Below are positions 9,366-16,845 of a stretch of 50,359 nt of DNA, piece after piece. Source of the DNA: Bacteroidales bacterium (GTDB taxonomy: Bacteria > Bacteroidota > Bacteroidia > Bacteroidales > F082); NCBI GenBank assembly GCA_015489465.1, contig WFZS01000185.1:1-50359 (forward strand), in the 5' to 3' direction. The notes beneath the pieces are model-generated. The model saw nothing but the letters and a program-made list of their open reading frames with translations, did not search any database and was not told the origin of the DNA. The position numbers and the translations under genes are program-made. Position 1 is the first letter of the stretch. Each line of letters begins with the position of its first letter.

Positions 9366-10406
9366 ATGACCGGAATAAAGAAAATAAGTCTCTTTGCTTT
9401 TTTGCTGACTTTAATAATATCAATAAGTTCTTGCACCGAACAAAAGAAGCATAATTCAAAGTTACCGCGTTCAATAGGTAAAACATCAGAAGTATTGATA
9501 GTTTTACAAGATGAACAGCAATGGAAAAACGAAATAGGTAAAACTTTAAAAGAAATATTGGAAGCGGACCAGTACGGTTTACCTCAAAAAGAACCGATGT
9601 TTTCACTGGCACATGTTACTATGAAAGGGTTCGGTGAACTTTTTCAAAAACATCACAGCATTATAATAGTTAACATTGATAAAAAAGCAAAAACCGCTAA
9701 ACTTGAAAAAAATGTCAATAAATGGGCGTCACCGCAAGTAGTGTATAAGCTAACCGCACCGGATAACGATGCTTTTGTAAAAGCTTTCAAAACAAGCAGT
9801 CCCGAAATTATAAAAACTCTAAATCAAATAGAGCGTAAACGTATAATGAATTTTTATAACGGCGCTCCGAACATCGAACTCATGCAGAAATTTGCCGACA
9901 AGTTCAAATTGAAAATGACGATTCCCGCAGGTTTCTATTTGGCAAAAGACAAACCCGGATTTATGTGGTTTAAACTTGACGCCAACAAATATAATCTGGG
10001 TTTGATGGCTATTTCAACTCCATATAAAGATACCGCCCAATTCAGTAATAAAAGTATAACCGCAAGGTTAATGCTCTTTATGTACGATTATGTTCCCGGA
10101 CCTACGGAAGGTTCATGGATGAGCATAGATACCACTTTCGTACCACCCGTAAGTAAACATGTTGACGATTTCTTTGTTCCTTACACTATAGAAACGCGGG
10201 GAATGTGGAAAGTGGAACACGACTTTATGGCCGGACCGTTCGTTGCTTATACGTTTATAAATCCTGCCACTAACGAACTTGTTACTTTATTCGGTTATGT
10301 TTATAAACCGAATAAAGATAAACGTGATTTGTTAAGACAGGTTGAAGCAATATTGTATTCCACAAAAGAATATAACGGCGAAAAAATCAAAAAAGAAAAT
10401 ATTTAA
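9366..10406 (+). CDS. DUF4837 family lipoprotein
   Basis: The protein is 346 aa with a lipoprotein signal (SISSCTEQKK, Cys about residue 23). The body matches the DUF4837 pattern I associate with Bacteroidota: an opening SIGKTSEVLIV strand, a middle HHSIIIVNI strand, and a C-terminal half with FVAYTFINPATNELVTLFGYVY. The family has no known biochemical role. Its position after mltD suggests a link to envelope maintenance, which is inference. A terminator follows directly. Confidence 0.8.
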   Translation: MTGIKKISLFAFLLTLIISISSCTEQKKHNSKLPRSIGKTSEVLIVLQDEQQWKNEIGKTLKEILEADQYGLPQKEPMFSLAHVTMKGFGELFQKHHSIIIVNIDKKAKTAKLEKNVNKWASPQVVYKLTAPDNDAFVKAFKTSSPEIIKTLNQIERKRIMNFYNGAPNIELMQKFADKFKLKMTIPAGFYLAKDKPGFMWFKLDANKYNLGLMAISTPYKDTAQFSNKSITARLMLFMYDYVPGPTEGSWMSIDTTFVPPVSKHVDDFFVPYTIETRGMWKVEHDFMAGPFVAYTFINPATNELVTLFGYVYKPNKDKRDLLRQVEAILYSTKEYNGEKIKKENI

Positions 10407-10430
10407 GTTTCAAATAAATTCCCGACACTT

Positions 10431-10467
10431 AAAAAGGGATTGCGGATTTTATCTGCAATCCCTTTTT
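10431..10467. terminator. Bidirectional terminator between DUF4837 and phosphatase genes
   Basis: AAAAAGGGATTGC and GCAATCCCTTTTT form a 13-bp perfect stem around an 11-nt loop. It lies between two convergent genes, with T-tracts usable on either strand. Confidence 0.88.
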
Positions 10468-10501
10468 AATTTAATAGATTATAATTCGTGATATTTTACG
10501 T

Positions 10502-11584
10502 TTACTCCAGATAAAGAGATTTTAACTTTTCCTTATCAACACCCAATAAGTTCAAATAATTGTCCATTCCACCGTATTTATTATCGATAATATGAAAAGC
10601 TTCTTCCAAATAGCTCTCTTTAACAATCAATACGGGAAGTAATATTTCACCGTTAAGTCCCATTGAGTTTACGTAGTCAATGGTTTTTTGAATCATCTCC
10701 CGGTTATAATAATTTGATGATAAATAATCTTCAATAATAGTTTGTCTGTCAACATCCAAAGCCGAAAGTATCAGTGCCGTTGCAAAACCCGTTCTATCCT
10801 TTCCGGCAGTACAGTGAAATACAATTTTTTTACCTTCATTAAGCTTTGACATAAATTCCGAAAATTTCGGCTGAGCATCATTAACAAAAGCTTTGTTTGC
10901 ATGAATTAAAAGAGTATCAAAAGCTGCGGAGTCATTTGAAATCAACCATTGTGTCATCTGCGCACGGCTATAAGAACCTTCGTCAACAGGAATATTCAGA
11001 TATTCTATTCCTCCGGGAAGGATATCAGGATTTTCGTTAATCTCTTCATCATAACGAAAGTCAATAACCATATGAAGTCCCATTCCTTGCAATAGCATTT
11101 TATCATTTTCCGTAATTCTACTTAGTTCTCCGGCTCTGAATAAAATTCCCCATTTTACACTTTTGCCGTCTTTGTTAACAAAACCTCCCAAATCCCTGAA
11201 GTTGGGCTGTCCTTCAATAGCAACTTCCCTTGATGAAACCGTTGATTTTTCAGTACCGTTAAGCACAATTTCAAAATAATAACGTTTATGGGTATCCAAT
11301 CCCGTTATAATAACGGAATCCCCGTCAGATTCGGCAACTTCTGTTGTCATATCTATATTTTCGGGGTCAGTACCCATATATATTTTCCAACTGCCATCTT
11401 TCGAAAAACTTACGGTGCATTTTGTGGATGCACTGTGATTAGTGGTATCGACACCTCGTTTTACGGTTACATATTTCTGAAGGTTACTTTTACGGGGTTC
11501 CCCGGTTTTATCGTCTTTATTGCACGACGGTAAAAATGTAACCGCAAGTAATGATAATATTATTAGTGACAGTACATTTTTCAT
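10502..11584 (-). CDS. Lipoprotein tyrosine/serine phosphatase (Y_phosphatase3 family)
   Basis: The protein is 360 aa with a lipoprotein signal (TFLPSCNKDD). Residues about 40-125 form a beta-rich Fn3-like region (ITGLDTHKRYYFEIV). The rest is a protein-tyrosine-phosphatase fold with N-terminal NFRDLGGF, a general-acid region, and the P-loop HCTAGKDRTG, which supplies the catalytic Cys and Arg of the CX5R signature. Homologues dephosphorylate phosphotyrosine, phosphoserine or phosphoinositides. Being a lipoprotein, this one acts outside the cytoplasm, where its natural substrate is unknown. The gene is monocistronic: a terminator lies downstream and a 740-bp gap lies upstream. Confidence 0.85.
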   Translation of the reverse strand: MKNVLSLIILSLLAVTFLPSCNKDDKTGEPRKSNLQKYVTVKRGVDTTNHSASTKCTVSFSKDGSWKIYMGTDPENIDMTTEVAESDGDSVIITGLDTHKRYYFEIVLNGTEKSTVSSREVAIEGQPNFRDLGGFVNKDGKSVKWGILFRAGELSRITENDKMLLQGMGLHMVIDFRYDEEINENPDILPGGIEYLNIPVDEGSYSRAQMTQWLISNDSAAFDTLLIHANKAFVNDAQPKFSEFMSKLNEGKKIVFHCTAGKDRTGFATALILSALDVDRQTIIEDYLSSNYYNREMIQKTIDYVNSMGLNGEILLPVLIVKESYLEEAFHIIDNKYGGMDNYLNLLGVDKEKLKSLYLE

Positions 11585-11727
11585 AATTCAAATTTTAATA
11601 CACAAGTTTACAAAGCTAACAAAATACAATATTTTCATTTACAAGCATATCTATCTGCTTTCCCGGCAAAATGTTTTATCAAAAAAGCCTTAGTATATAG
11701 CTTCTAAATGTACATATATACTTTATT

Positions 11728-11823
11728 TCAGAAAATCGAGAACAACCCGTATGGATATTCCAACGAATGGGGAATGTCAACGTGACGATAAAAACGGTCT
11801 TTGTGTTCCAAAGGATACCAAAA
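11728..11823 (-). pseudogene. Possible coding remnant in the 740-bp gap
   Basis: This island is visibly richer in GC than the very AT-rich DNA on both sides. On the minus strand it holds an open stretch of about 31 codons between stops, with protein-like text (PLEHKDRFYRHVDIPHSLEY) but no start codon. The plus strand also has a 28-codon frame from an ATG at 11751. No family was recognised. It could be a decayed gene end, a mobile-element remnant or a conserved non-coding element. Confidence 0.3.
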
Positions 11824-11922
11824 TTATTGTAATTTAAAGATAAGTATTTTATTCTACTTATAATTGTTAGTTTTTTACATTTTTCGGTTGTGTTTTGTAT
11901 TTTTTAATAATTAAAAAATGTA

Positions 11923-11987
11923 AAGGTGGATATTTTATTAATTTACGGTTTAAATATAAACCTTTTACAAATAATTTTATCCACCTT
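11923..11987. repeat. Nested inverted repeat in AT-rich gap
   Basis: Arms AAGGTGGATA (11923-11932) and TATCCACCTT (11978-11987) enclose a second perfect pair, GGTTTA (11947-11952) and TAAACC (11957-11962). It is not followed by a T-run, so it is not a standard terminator. Its role is unknown. Confidence 0.45.
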
Positions 11988-12018
11988 AAAACTCTGTTTA
12001 CAATTACCTAAAAAAAAC

Positions 12019-12032
12019 CGAAAACGTTTGCG
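12019..12032. promoter_or_regulatory. LacI-family-like operator
   Basis: CGAAAACGTTTGCG fits the CG-N-AAACGTTT-N-CG palindrome of many LacI/GalR-family operators. It lies about 145 bp upstream of the predicted promoter of the LamG gene. No LacI-family gene is in the window, so this rests on sequence pattern only. Confidence 0.35.
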
Positions 12033-12155
12033 ATACTTATAAATACTCATAATAAAACTTTTTAATACCCATATTTATAAACACAGTGGCAATTTTTACA
12101 AAATGTGACATTTTATAAAAAAAAACTAATATTTTTAAAAAAATTACTTTTATGT

Positions 12156-12185
12156 TTTGCCGTAAACTTTTATTTGTTAACTTTG
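12156..12185 (+). promoter_or_regulatory. Predicted promoter of the LamG/anchored-peptide operon
   Basis: TTTG at 12156-12159 and TAACTTTG at 12178-12185 are separated by 18 bp, close to the Bacteroidota -33/-7 consensus. This leaves an untranslated leader of roughly 130 nt before the ATG at 12325. The rest of the 11585-12324 gap holds the remnant, inverted repeat and operator listed separately. Confidence 0.55.
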
Positions 12186-12324
12186 TAACAATTATAAGTA
12201 TAACTGAAAAAGCAATTATAAACTAACAATACGGTTAAAAGTATTACTATCATGTTTTTAACCCGATTATTTTAAATCCGTTGTTATTTTGTAAAACAGA
12301 TAGTTAACATTTAAACTTAAAGTT

Positions 12325-14778
12325 ATGGGAAAAAATTATTTTTTTACAAAAGTGCTGTTTTTTACTATAAGTTTTTTACTTATGGTAAATATGCTTTTTG
12401 CACAAAATCAGTATGTCCTTCGAACGTTAGGTGACCGGGAACGTGTAACCTATACCGATGATACTTACACTCAAATTCTTGACGGGGCAACAGATTTTAC
12501 CATTGAAGCATGGGTGTACCCCGTCAGCGATTCCATGAATGATAACACGCAATCGGAAAGAGCATATATCGTTAGCCGGCATGGTTGTTTTTATTTAAGA
12601 TTAAAATATAATGACAATGGTGACGGTGTGGACGATAAGAATGATTGGCTAATCCAATTACAGATTTGGGACGATTCACAGAGTAAATGGGTTTATAAAA
12701 ACTCAAGTTACGGTATTGTCCCTTTTGACCAATGGAGTCATGTGGCAGTCATAAGAAACTCTACAGACGGAAAAGTGAGATATTACGTTAACGGAAGCGA
12801 AGATGCTACACATCATAGTTGTCCTCCTATAGGATACGACGGTTCAAGTAGTAAAGATCTGGTGATAAGTGCCAAATCGTCGGGAGGTTACGGTTCTTTT
12901 GGAGGATATATAGATGAAGTAAGGTTAAAAAATACCGCAGAAAACATTTCCGATTTACACACTTCTAAATATGATAATCAATATACTTCGGATGCCAATA
13001 CGGCAGCATTATTCCATTTTAATGAAGGAACGGGACATTCTACAGTTAATTCGGTAAGCGGAGTTAACGCTACAATGTCAGGAACAAACAATGGCAGTGA
13101 TGTGGGCTTTGATTATTGGGAAATTATATCGGGAGATCATCTACCTCTTGCTTACGAATGGGCCGGAACATCATCTACCGATTGGAATAATACGGGAAAC
13201 TGGGCAAACGGTGCGGTTCCCGATTCTGTTAACGATGTGGCAATACCGGGGAATGTCACACATAATCCTATTATTAAAAACTTTTTAATAAGTAACGATA
13301 CAACTGCGAAATGCAATAATTTACGTGTTTATTTCAGGTCGTCAACAAATCGTGGTAAACTAAAGATTAATAAAGGGAACGCATTGACGGTTTTCGGTGA
13401 TTTGAATAATGAAAGTTATGCTGACGGGGTGGGAATTTCAGGCAGTAACACCTCCGGGCAAGGAAACGGTTCATTAATAGTTAAAGGGAATATTAGCGGA
13501 AAAGGTCAGTTCTACCGCTATTTTTCAGCTTATAACTCGGGACAAAACGATGACGGTTGGCATCTAATAAGTTCACCTTTTGCCATGTCAATTTCAGGTA
13601 GTCAATTTGAACCGGGTACCAATGATGATTTGTATCAATGGGATGAATCAACCAATACCTGGCAAAACTATAAACAAGGTCATTTCAGTAGTTTTACTGC
13701 CGGCAGAGGTTACCTTTGTGCATTCGGAACGTCAGATACCAGAACTTTTAAAGGAAATTTTAATAATTCCGACGTAACATGGAATAATTTATCTTATACT
13801 ACCTCCCAAGGTAACGGTTGGCACCTGTTGGGAAATCCTTTTCAATCGGCAATCGTTTGGAATTCTTACACAGGTGATTGGAATCTAACCAATGTGGCTA
13901 CCACTGCAAAAAAATGGGTGGAAACGGCAAAACAATACCTTGATGTTTCAACCGACGCATCTGTAAACGATTCCATAATTCCTGCTACTAACGGTTTCTT
14001 TGTTCAGGTTACATCTTCCACAAACAGTTTAACCATCCCCAAATCGGCAAGAACGCATAATTCCCAATACGGAAATTTCAAAAATAAAAAACGAAGCATC
14101 TTGCCATATCTTAAATTGACTGTTACTAATGATGCAAATGAAACTTACGATATTAACAGGGTTGGTTTCAGGGAAAATGCTACGGAAAATTTTGATCCTC
14201 AATATGATTCACATAAACTTTTCGGGGGAGCATCAGCACCTCAACTCTGGACTGTAACCAACGATGAGATCTATTCATTGAACAGCTTGCCATTTCCCAC
14301 CGGTCCTTATCAAGTGCAGCTTAATTTCCATGCGGGAGTTAATACAACATATCACTTAACCGCCGAAGGATTAGAGAGTTTCGATGGTGGTTACGAAATT
14401 TTCCTTGAAGATTTGAAAACCGGTGAAATTATAGACCTGAATCAACAACCTAATTACGATTTTGATGCTAACACCGATGATGCTTACGAACGGTTCGTTC
14501 TGCATTTTAATGACATTACATCCGTTAACGAAACGATTAAAAAATCACAGGAAGCTTTAATTTATAGTTATAACGGAAAAGTATATATCAGCTTTAGTAA
14601 TGTTCCCGAAGACTCTTTCGATGTAGAAGTTTTCAACACCAAGGGACAACAAGTTTATTCGGAACGTTTTGAACCCGGCACTGTTAATAGCTTCCGGCTA
14701 AAACAAAAAACCGGATTGTACATAGTCCGTGTAAAAACAAAAAACGGTTTAACAGTAAATAAAATTATAATCCGATAG
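12325..14778 (+). CDS. LamG-domain secreted protein with T9SS sorting domain
   Basis: The protein is 817 aa with a signal peptide ending LFAQ. Residues about 45-245 are a concanavalin A-like/LamG fold (FTIEAWVYPV, QWSHVAVIRNSTDGKVRYYVNG, GGYIDEVRL, ALFHFNEGTG). The middle, about 275-600, is beta-rich with repeated GNGWHL(L/I)(G/S)(N/S)PF-type segments common in large Bacteroidota surface proteins. The C-terminus is a T9SS type A sorting domain (VEVFNTKGQQVYSERF ... GLYIVRVKTKNG). It is probably exported through T9SS and bound to the cell surface, perhaps contacting carbohydrate or other cells; the ligand is unknown. The next gene begins 2 bp after this stop, so the two are probably translated as a pair. 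Confidence 0.85.
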   Translation: MGKNYFFTKVLFFTISFLLMVNMLFAQNQYVLRTLGDRERVTYTDDTYTQILDGATDFTIEAWVYPVSDSMNDNTQSERAYIVSRHGCFYLRLKYNDNGDGVDDKNDWLIQLQIWDDSQSKWVYKNSSYGIVPFDQWSHVAVIRNSTDGKVRYYVNGSEDATHHSCPPIGYDGSSSKDLVISAKSSGGYGSFGGYIDEVRLKNTAENISDLHTSKYDNQYTSDANTAALFHFNEGTGHSTVNSVSGVNATMSGTNNGSDVGFDYWEIISGDHLPLAYEWAGTSSTDWNNTGNWANGAVPDSVNDVAIPGNVTHNPIIKNFLISNDTTAKCNNLRVYFRSSTNRGKLKINKGNALTVFGDLNNESYADGVGISGSNTSGQGNGSLIVKGNISGKGQFYRYFSAYNSGQNDDGWHLISSPFAMSISGSQFEPGTNDDLYQWDESTNTWQNYKQGHFSSFTAGRGYLCAFGTSDTRTFKGNFNNSDVTWNNLSYTTSQGNGWHLLGNPFQSAIVWNSYTGDWNLTNVATTAKKWVETAKQYLDVSTDASVNDSIIPATNGFFVQVTSSTNSLTIPKSARTHNSQYGNFKNKKRSILPYLKLTVTNDANETYDINRVGFRENATENFDPQYDSHKLFGGASAPQLWTVTNDEIYSLNSLPFPTGPYQVQLNFHAGVNTTYHLTAEGLESFDGGYEIFLEDLKTGEIIDLNQQPNYDFDANTDDAYERFVLHFNDITSVNETIKKSQEALIYSYNGKVYISFSNVPEDSFDVEVFNTKGQQVYSERFEPGTVNSFRLKQKTGLYIVRVKTKNGLTVNKIIIR

Positions 14779-14780
14779 TT

Positions 14781-15032
14781 ATGAATCGTAAAAAAATGAA
14801 ACTTATGAAAACTTTAAAACTAATAATTACCGGAATATTTTTAACAATTGTACCATTAAGCATTTTTGCTCAAGGTGGTCCTCCCGACCCTCCCGGACAC
14901 GGGGAAACTATTGACCAACCGTCGGGGGGTAATGCCCCTATTGGTGGAGGATTGTTTATCTTAATGGGGTTGGGTGTTGCTTACGGAGGTAAGAAATTTT
15001 ACAACAACCGTAAAGAATTATTAGAAGAGTAA
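14781..15032 (+). CDS. Small exported peptide with C-terminal sorting/anchor signal (PID-CTERM-like)
   Basis: The peptide is 83 aa: signal peptide (to IFAQ), a short Gly/Pro-rich linker (GGPPDPPGHG), then a tripartite tail of APIGGG, a hydrophobic segment (LFILMGLGVAYGG) and a basic end (KKFYNNRK). This resembles the PID-CTERM tails of Bacteroidota, whose usual motif is Pro-Ile-Asp; here Gly replaces Asp. Such tails are thought to be processed by a dedicated sorting enzyme; none is encoded nearby. Translation may start at 14781 (chosen, 2 bp after the previous stop) or at in-frame ATGs at 14796 and 14805. The mature peptide would be very small, so it may be an anchored scaffold or partner of the LamG protein. 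Confidence 0.65.
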   Translation: MNRKKMKLMKTLKLIITGIFLTIVPLSIFAQGGPPDPPGHGETIDQPSGGNAPIGGGLFILMGLGVAYGGKKFYNNRKELLEE

Positions 15033-15133
15033 GGATTTTTAGGAAATTAAGGAATAATAAAAGTTCTTTATTACTTTTTAGGTTTATTTTTATAACCGGA
15101 GATAGCATAAAATCCTGTTTTTAAAATAATTAA

Positions 15134-15180
15134 TTACCCGTCTGGTATCGGTTTCAAATTACTGATGTGCAGGCGGGTAA
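15134..15180. other. Two-tier stem-loop between convergent genes
   Basis: TTACCCGTCT (15134-15143) pairs with AGGCGGGTAA (15171-15180), with one G-U pair. Inside it, ATCGGT pairs with ACTGAT, also with one G-U. No T-run follows on either strand, so a terminator role is unsure although the position between two gene ends suggests it. Confidence 0.4.
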
Positions 15181-15257
15181 AATCTAATTAATAACTCCCT
15201 TTTACAAGCAGTTCATTACAATATCACGTAACAGGTTCCATTTATTAAATTATACTT

Positions 15258-16295
15258 TTACCCAACAGAATAGTACTTTTTCTTTAATCTCAACGCCACA
15301 TTAACCAATGAAATTAAAACGGGAACTTCTATTAGAGGACCGATAACGGCAGCGAAAGCCTGGGCGGAATTAAGTCCGAATACGGCAATGGAAACAGCTA
15401 TTGCCAACTCAAAGTTGTTACCGGTAGCCGTGAACGATATGGAAGCGTTTCGAGGATAGTCTATGCCAAGTGCTTTGCCCGTGAAAAAACTCAAAAAAAA
15501 CATTATTACAAAGTAGAAAGTAAGCGGTATAGCTACTTTTAAAACATCAAGAGGTATTTCAACAATTAACTCGCCTTTTAAACTGAACATCAAAATAATG
15601 GTGGCAAGAAGAGCAATCAACGTTATGGGTGCAATTTTGGGAATAAAACGTGTTTCGTACCAGCGTTTACTTTTAACTTTTACTAAAATCAGCCTGCTAA
15701 GGAAACCCATTAAAAACGGAATCCCCAGATAAATCAAAACGGAATGTGCCACATCCCGGATTGAAATATGTATCTCAAAACTTTTAAATCCGAAAAATCC
15801 GGGTAAAACCGATATAAAAAACCACGCATAAAAACTGTATGTAAAAACCTGAAACACGCTGTTTAATGCCACCAGTGCAGCTCCGTATTCTTTACTGCCC
15901 CCACCCAAATCGTTCCAAACCAAAACCATTGCTATACACCTGGCGAGTCCTATAAGTATCAATCCGGTCATATATTCCGGTTCATCCTTTAAAAAAACAA
16001 CGGCCAAAACAAACATAAGTAACGGTCCTACAATCCAGTTTAACAATAATGATAATGTCATTACCTTTTTATCTTTAAAAATTGCAGGCAGCAATGCATA
16101 ATCCACTTTTGCCAAAGGCGGATACATCATCAATATCAACCCGATGGCAAGTGGAATGTTTGTTGTACCCGAAGAAGCCGCATTAATAAGGTTTGAAATT
16201 CCGGGAAAAAAATACCCCAGTCCCACACCCACAGCCATAGAAATAAATATCCACAGGGTAAGATAACGATCCAAAAATTTAAGTCTTGTTTTCAT
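15258..16295 (-). CDS. acr3: Arsenite efflux permease, ACR3 family
   Basis: The protein is 345 aa with about ten hydrophobic helices. It carries ACR3 signatures: [11 protein letters not shown] in an early loop, and [18 protein letters not shown], whose Cys is the conserved arsenite-linked residue of the family. ACR3 extrudes As(III), and in some members Sb(III), using the proton gradient. Its start overlaps the upstream thioredoxin-like gene by 17 bp, so the two form a translationally coupled operon. No ArsR repressor or ArsC reductase is adjacent. Family membership is clear; metal specificity is inferred. Confidence 0.93.
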   Translation of the reverse strand: MKTRLKFLDRYLTLWIFISMAVGVGLGYFFPGISNLINAASSGTTNIPLAIGLILMMYPPLAKVDYALLPAIFKDKKVMTLSLLLNWIVGPLLMFVLAVVFLKDEPEYMTGLILIGLARCIAMVLVWNDLGGGSKEYGAALVALNSVFQVFTYSFYAWFFISVLPGFFGFKSFEIHISIRDVAHSVLIYLGIPFLMGFLSRLILVKVKSKRWYETRFIPKIAPITLIALLATIILMFSLKGELIVEIPLDVLKVAIPLTFYFVIMFFLSFFTGKALGIDYPRNASISFTATGNNFELAIAVSIAVFGLNSAQAFAAVIGPLIEVPVLISLVNVALRLKKKYYSVG

Positions 16296-16557
16296 TAATC
16301 CGTGTCTCTGAAATTACATTTTTTAAAATTCGCTCTTTGACGGGTTTATAACCCCTGGCAACAACTTTTCCGTTAATAAAAACCGAAGGCAAAATCCATG
16401 TGTCATAATTTACAAATTCTTCGTTGTTGCTTATTATTTTAAATTCCGCTTCAATATTGTTTTCATTAAAAAATTTTTCTAGATAATCTATAATTTTACG
16501 GGTTTTCCAGCAACGTGAAGAAGGGGATAATATTTCAACTTTATTCGGTTTTACCAT
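16279..16557 (-). CDS. Thioredoxin-like small protein with a single active-site cysteine
   Basis: The protein is 92 aa and cytoplasmic. It has the fold markers of the small MTH895/TM0996-type thioredoxin-like family: a first strand (KVEILSP), a redox loop, then a cis-proline segment ([16 protein letters not shown]). Relatives have CxxC; here the loop reads SSRCWKT, leaving one Cys (Cys16) and a Thr where the second Cys would be. It may therefore work by a monothiol mechanism or bind rather than reduce. The 17-bp overlap with acr3 ties it to arsenic handling, for example presenting thiol-bound As(III) or assisting arsenate reduction. That role is inference. Confidence 0.7.
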   Translation of the reverse strand: MVKPNKVEILSPSSRCWKTRKIIDYLEKFFNENNIEAEFKIISNNEEFVNYDTWILPSVFINGKVVARGYKPVKERILKNVISETRINENKT

Positions 16558-16656
16558 GGTTTTCTTCTACTATTGTATAAGGTTTTTCAAACTTTTACCC
16601 GTTACTTCATAAACGTTATATTATTTACCTCTTTTATTCTAGCATTGTATTAATCG

Positions 16657-16664
16657 CAAATATA
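16657..16664 (-). promoter_or_regulatory. Possible -7 box for the thioredoxin-acr3 operon
   Basis: Read on the minus strand this is TATATTTG, an exact TAnnTTTG match about 100 bp before the thioredoxin-like start. No well-spaced -33 element was seen. The rest of 16558-16790 shows nothing else identifiable. Confidence 0.35.
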
Positions 16665-16790
16665 CGATAATAAATTTACAAGATTCTCTCATGCAAAAAA
16701 TTATAGCTTTTTCCATTATCATTTTAGAAGGTTATTAAACGATGTTACAAAAATCAATTTTCCGGTTTAAAAATGATAACTACGGCATAA

Positions 16791-16822
16791 AAAAACTCAC
16801 GGGACTGCTCCCGTGAGTTTTT
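16791..16822. terminator. Strong bidirectional terminator
   Basis: AAAAACTCACGGGA and TCCCGTGAGTTTTT form a 14-bp perfect stem around the 4-nt loop CTGC. It lies 24 bp past the end of the unidentified T9SS gene and insulates it from the thioredoxin-acr3 unit. Confidence 0.93.
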
Positions 16823-16845
16823 CAATAAAATGAATTGTTCATACA

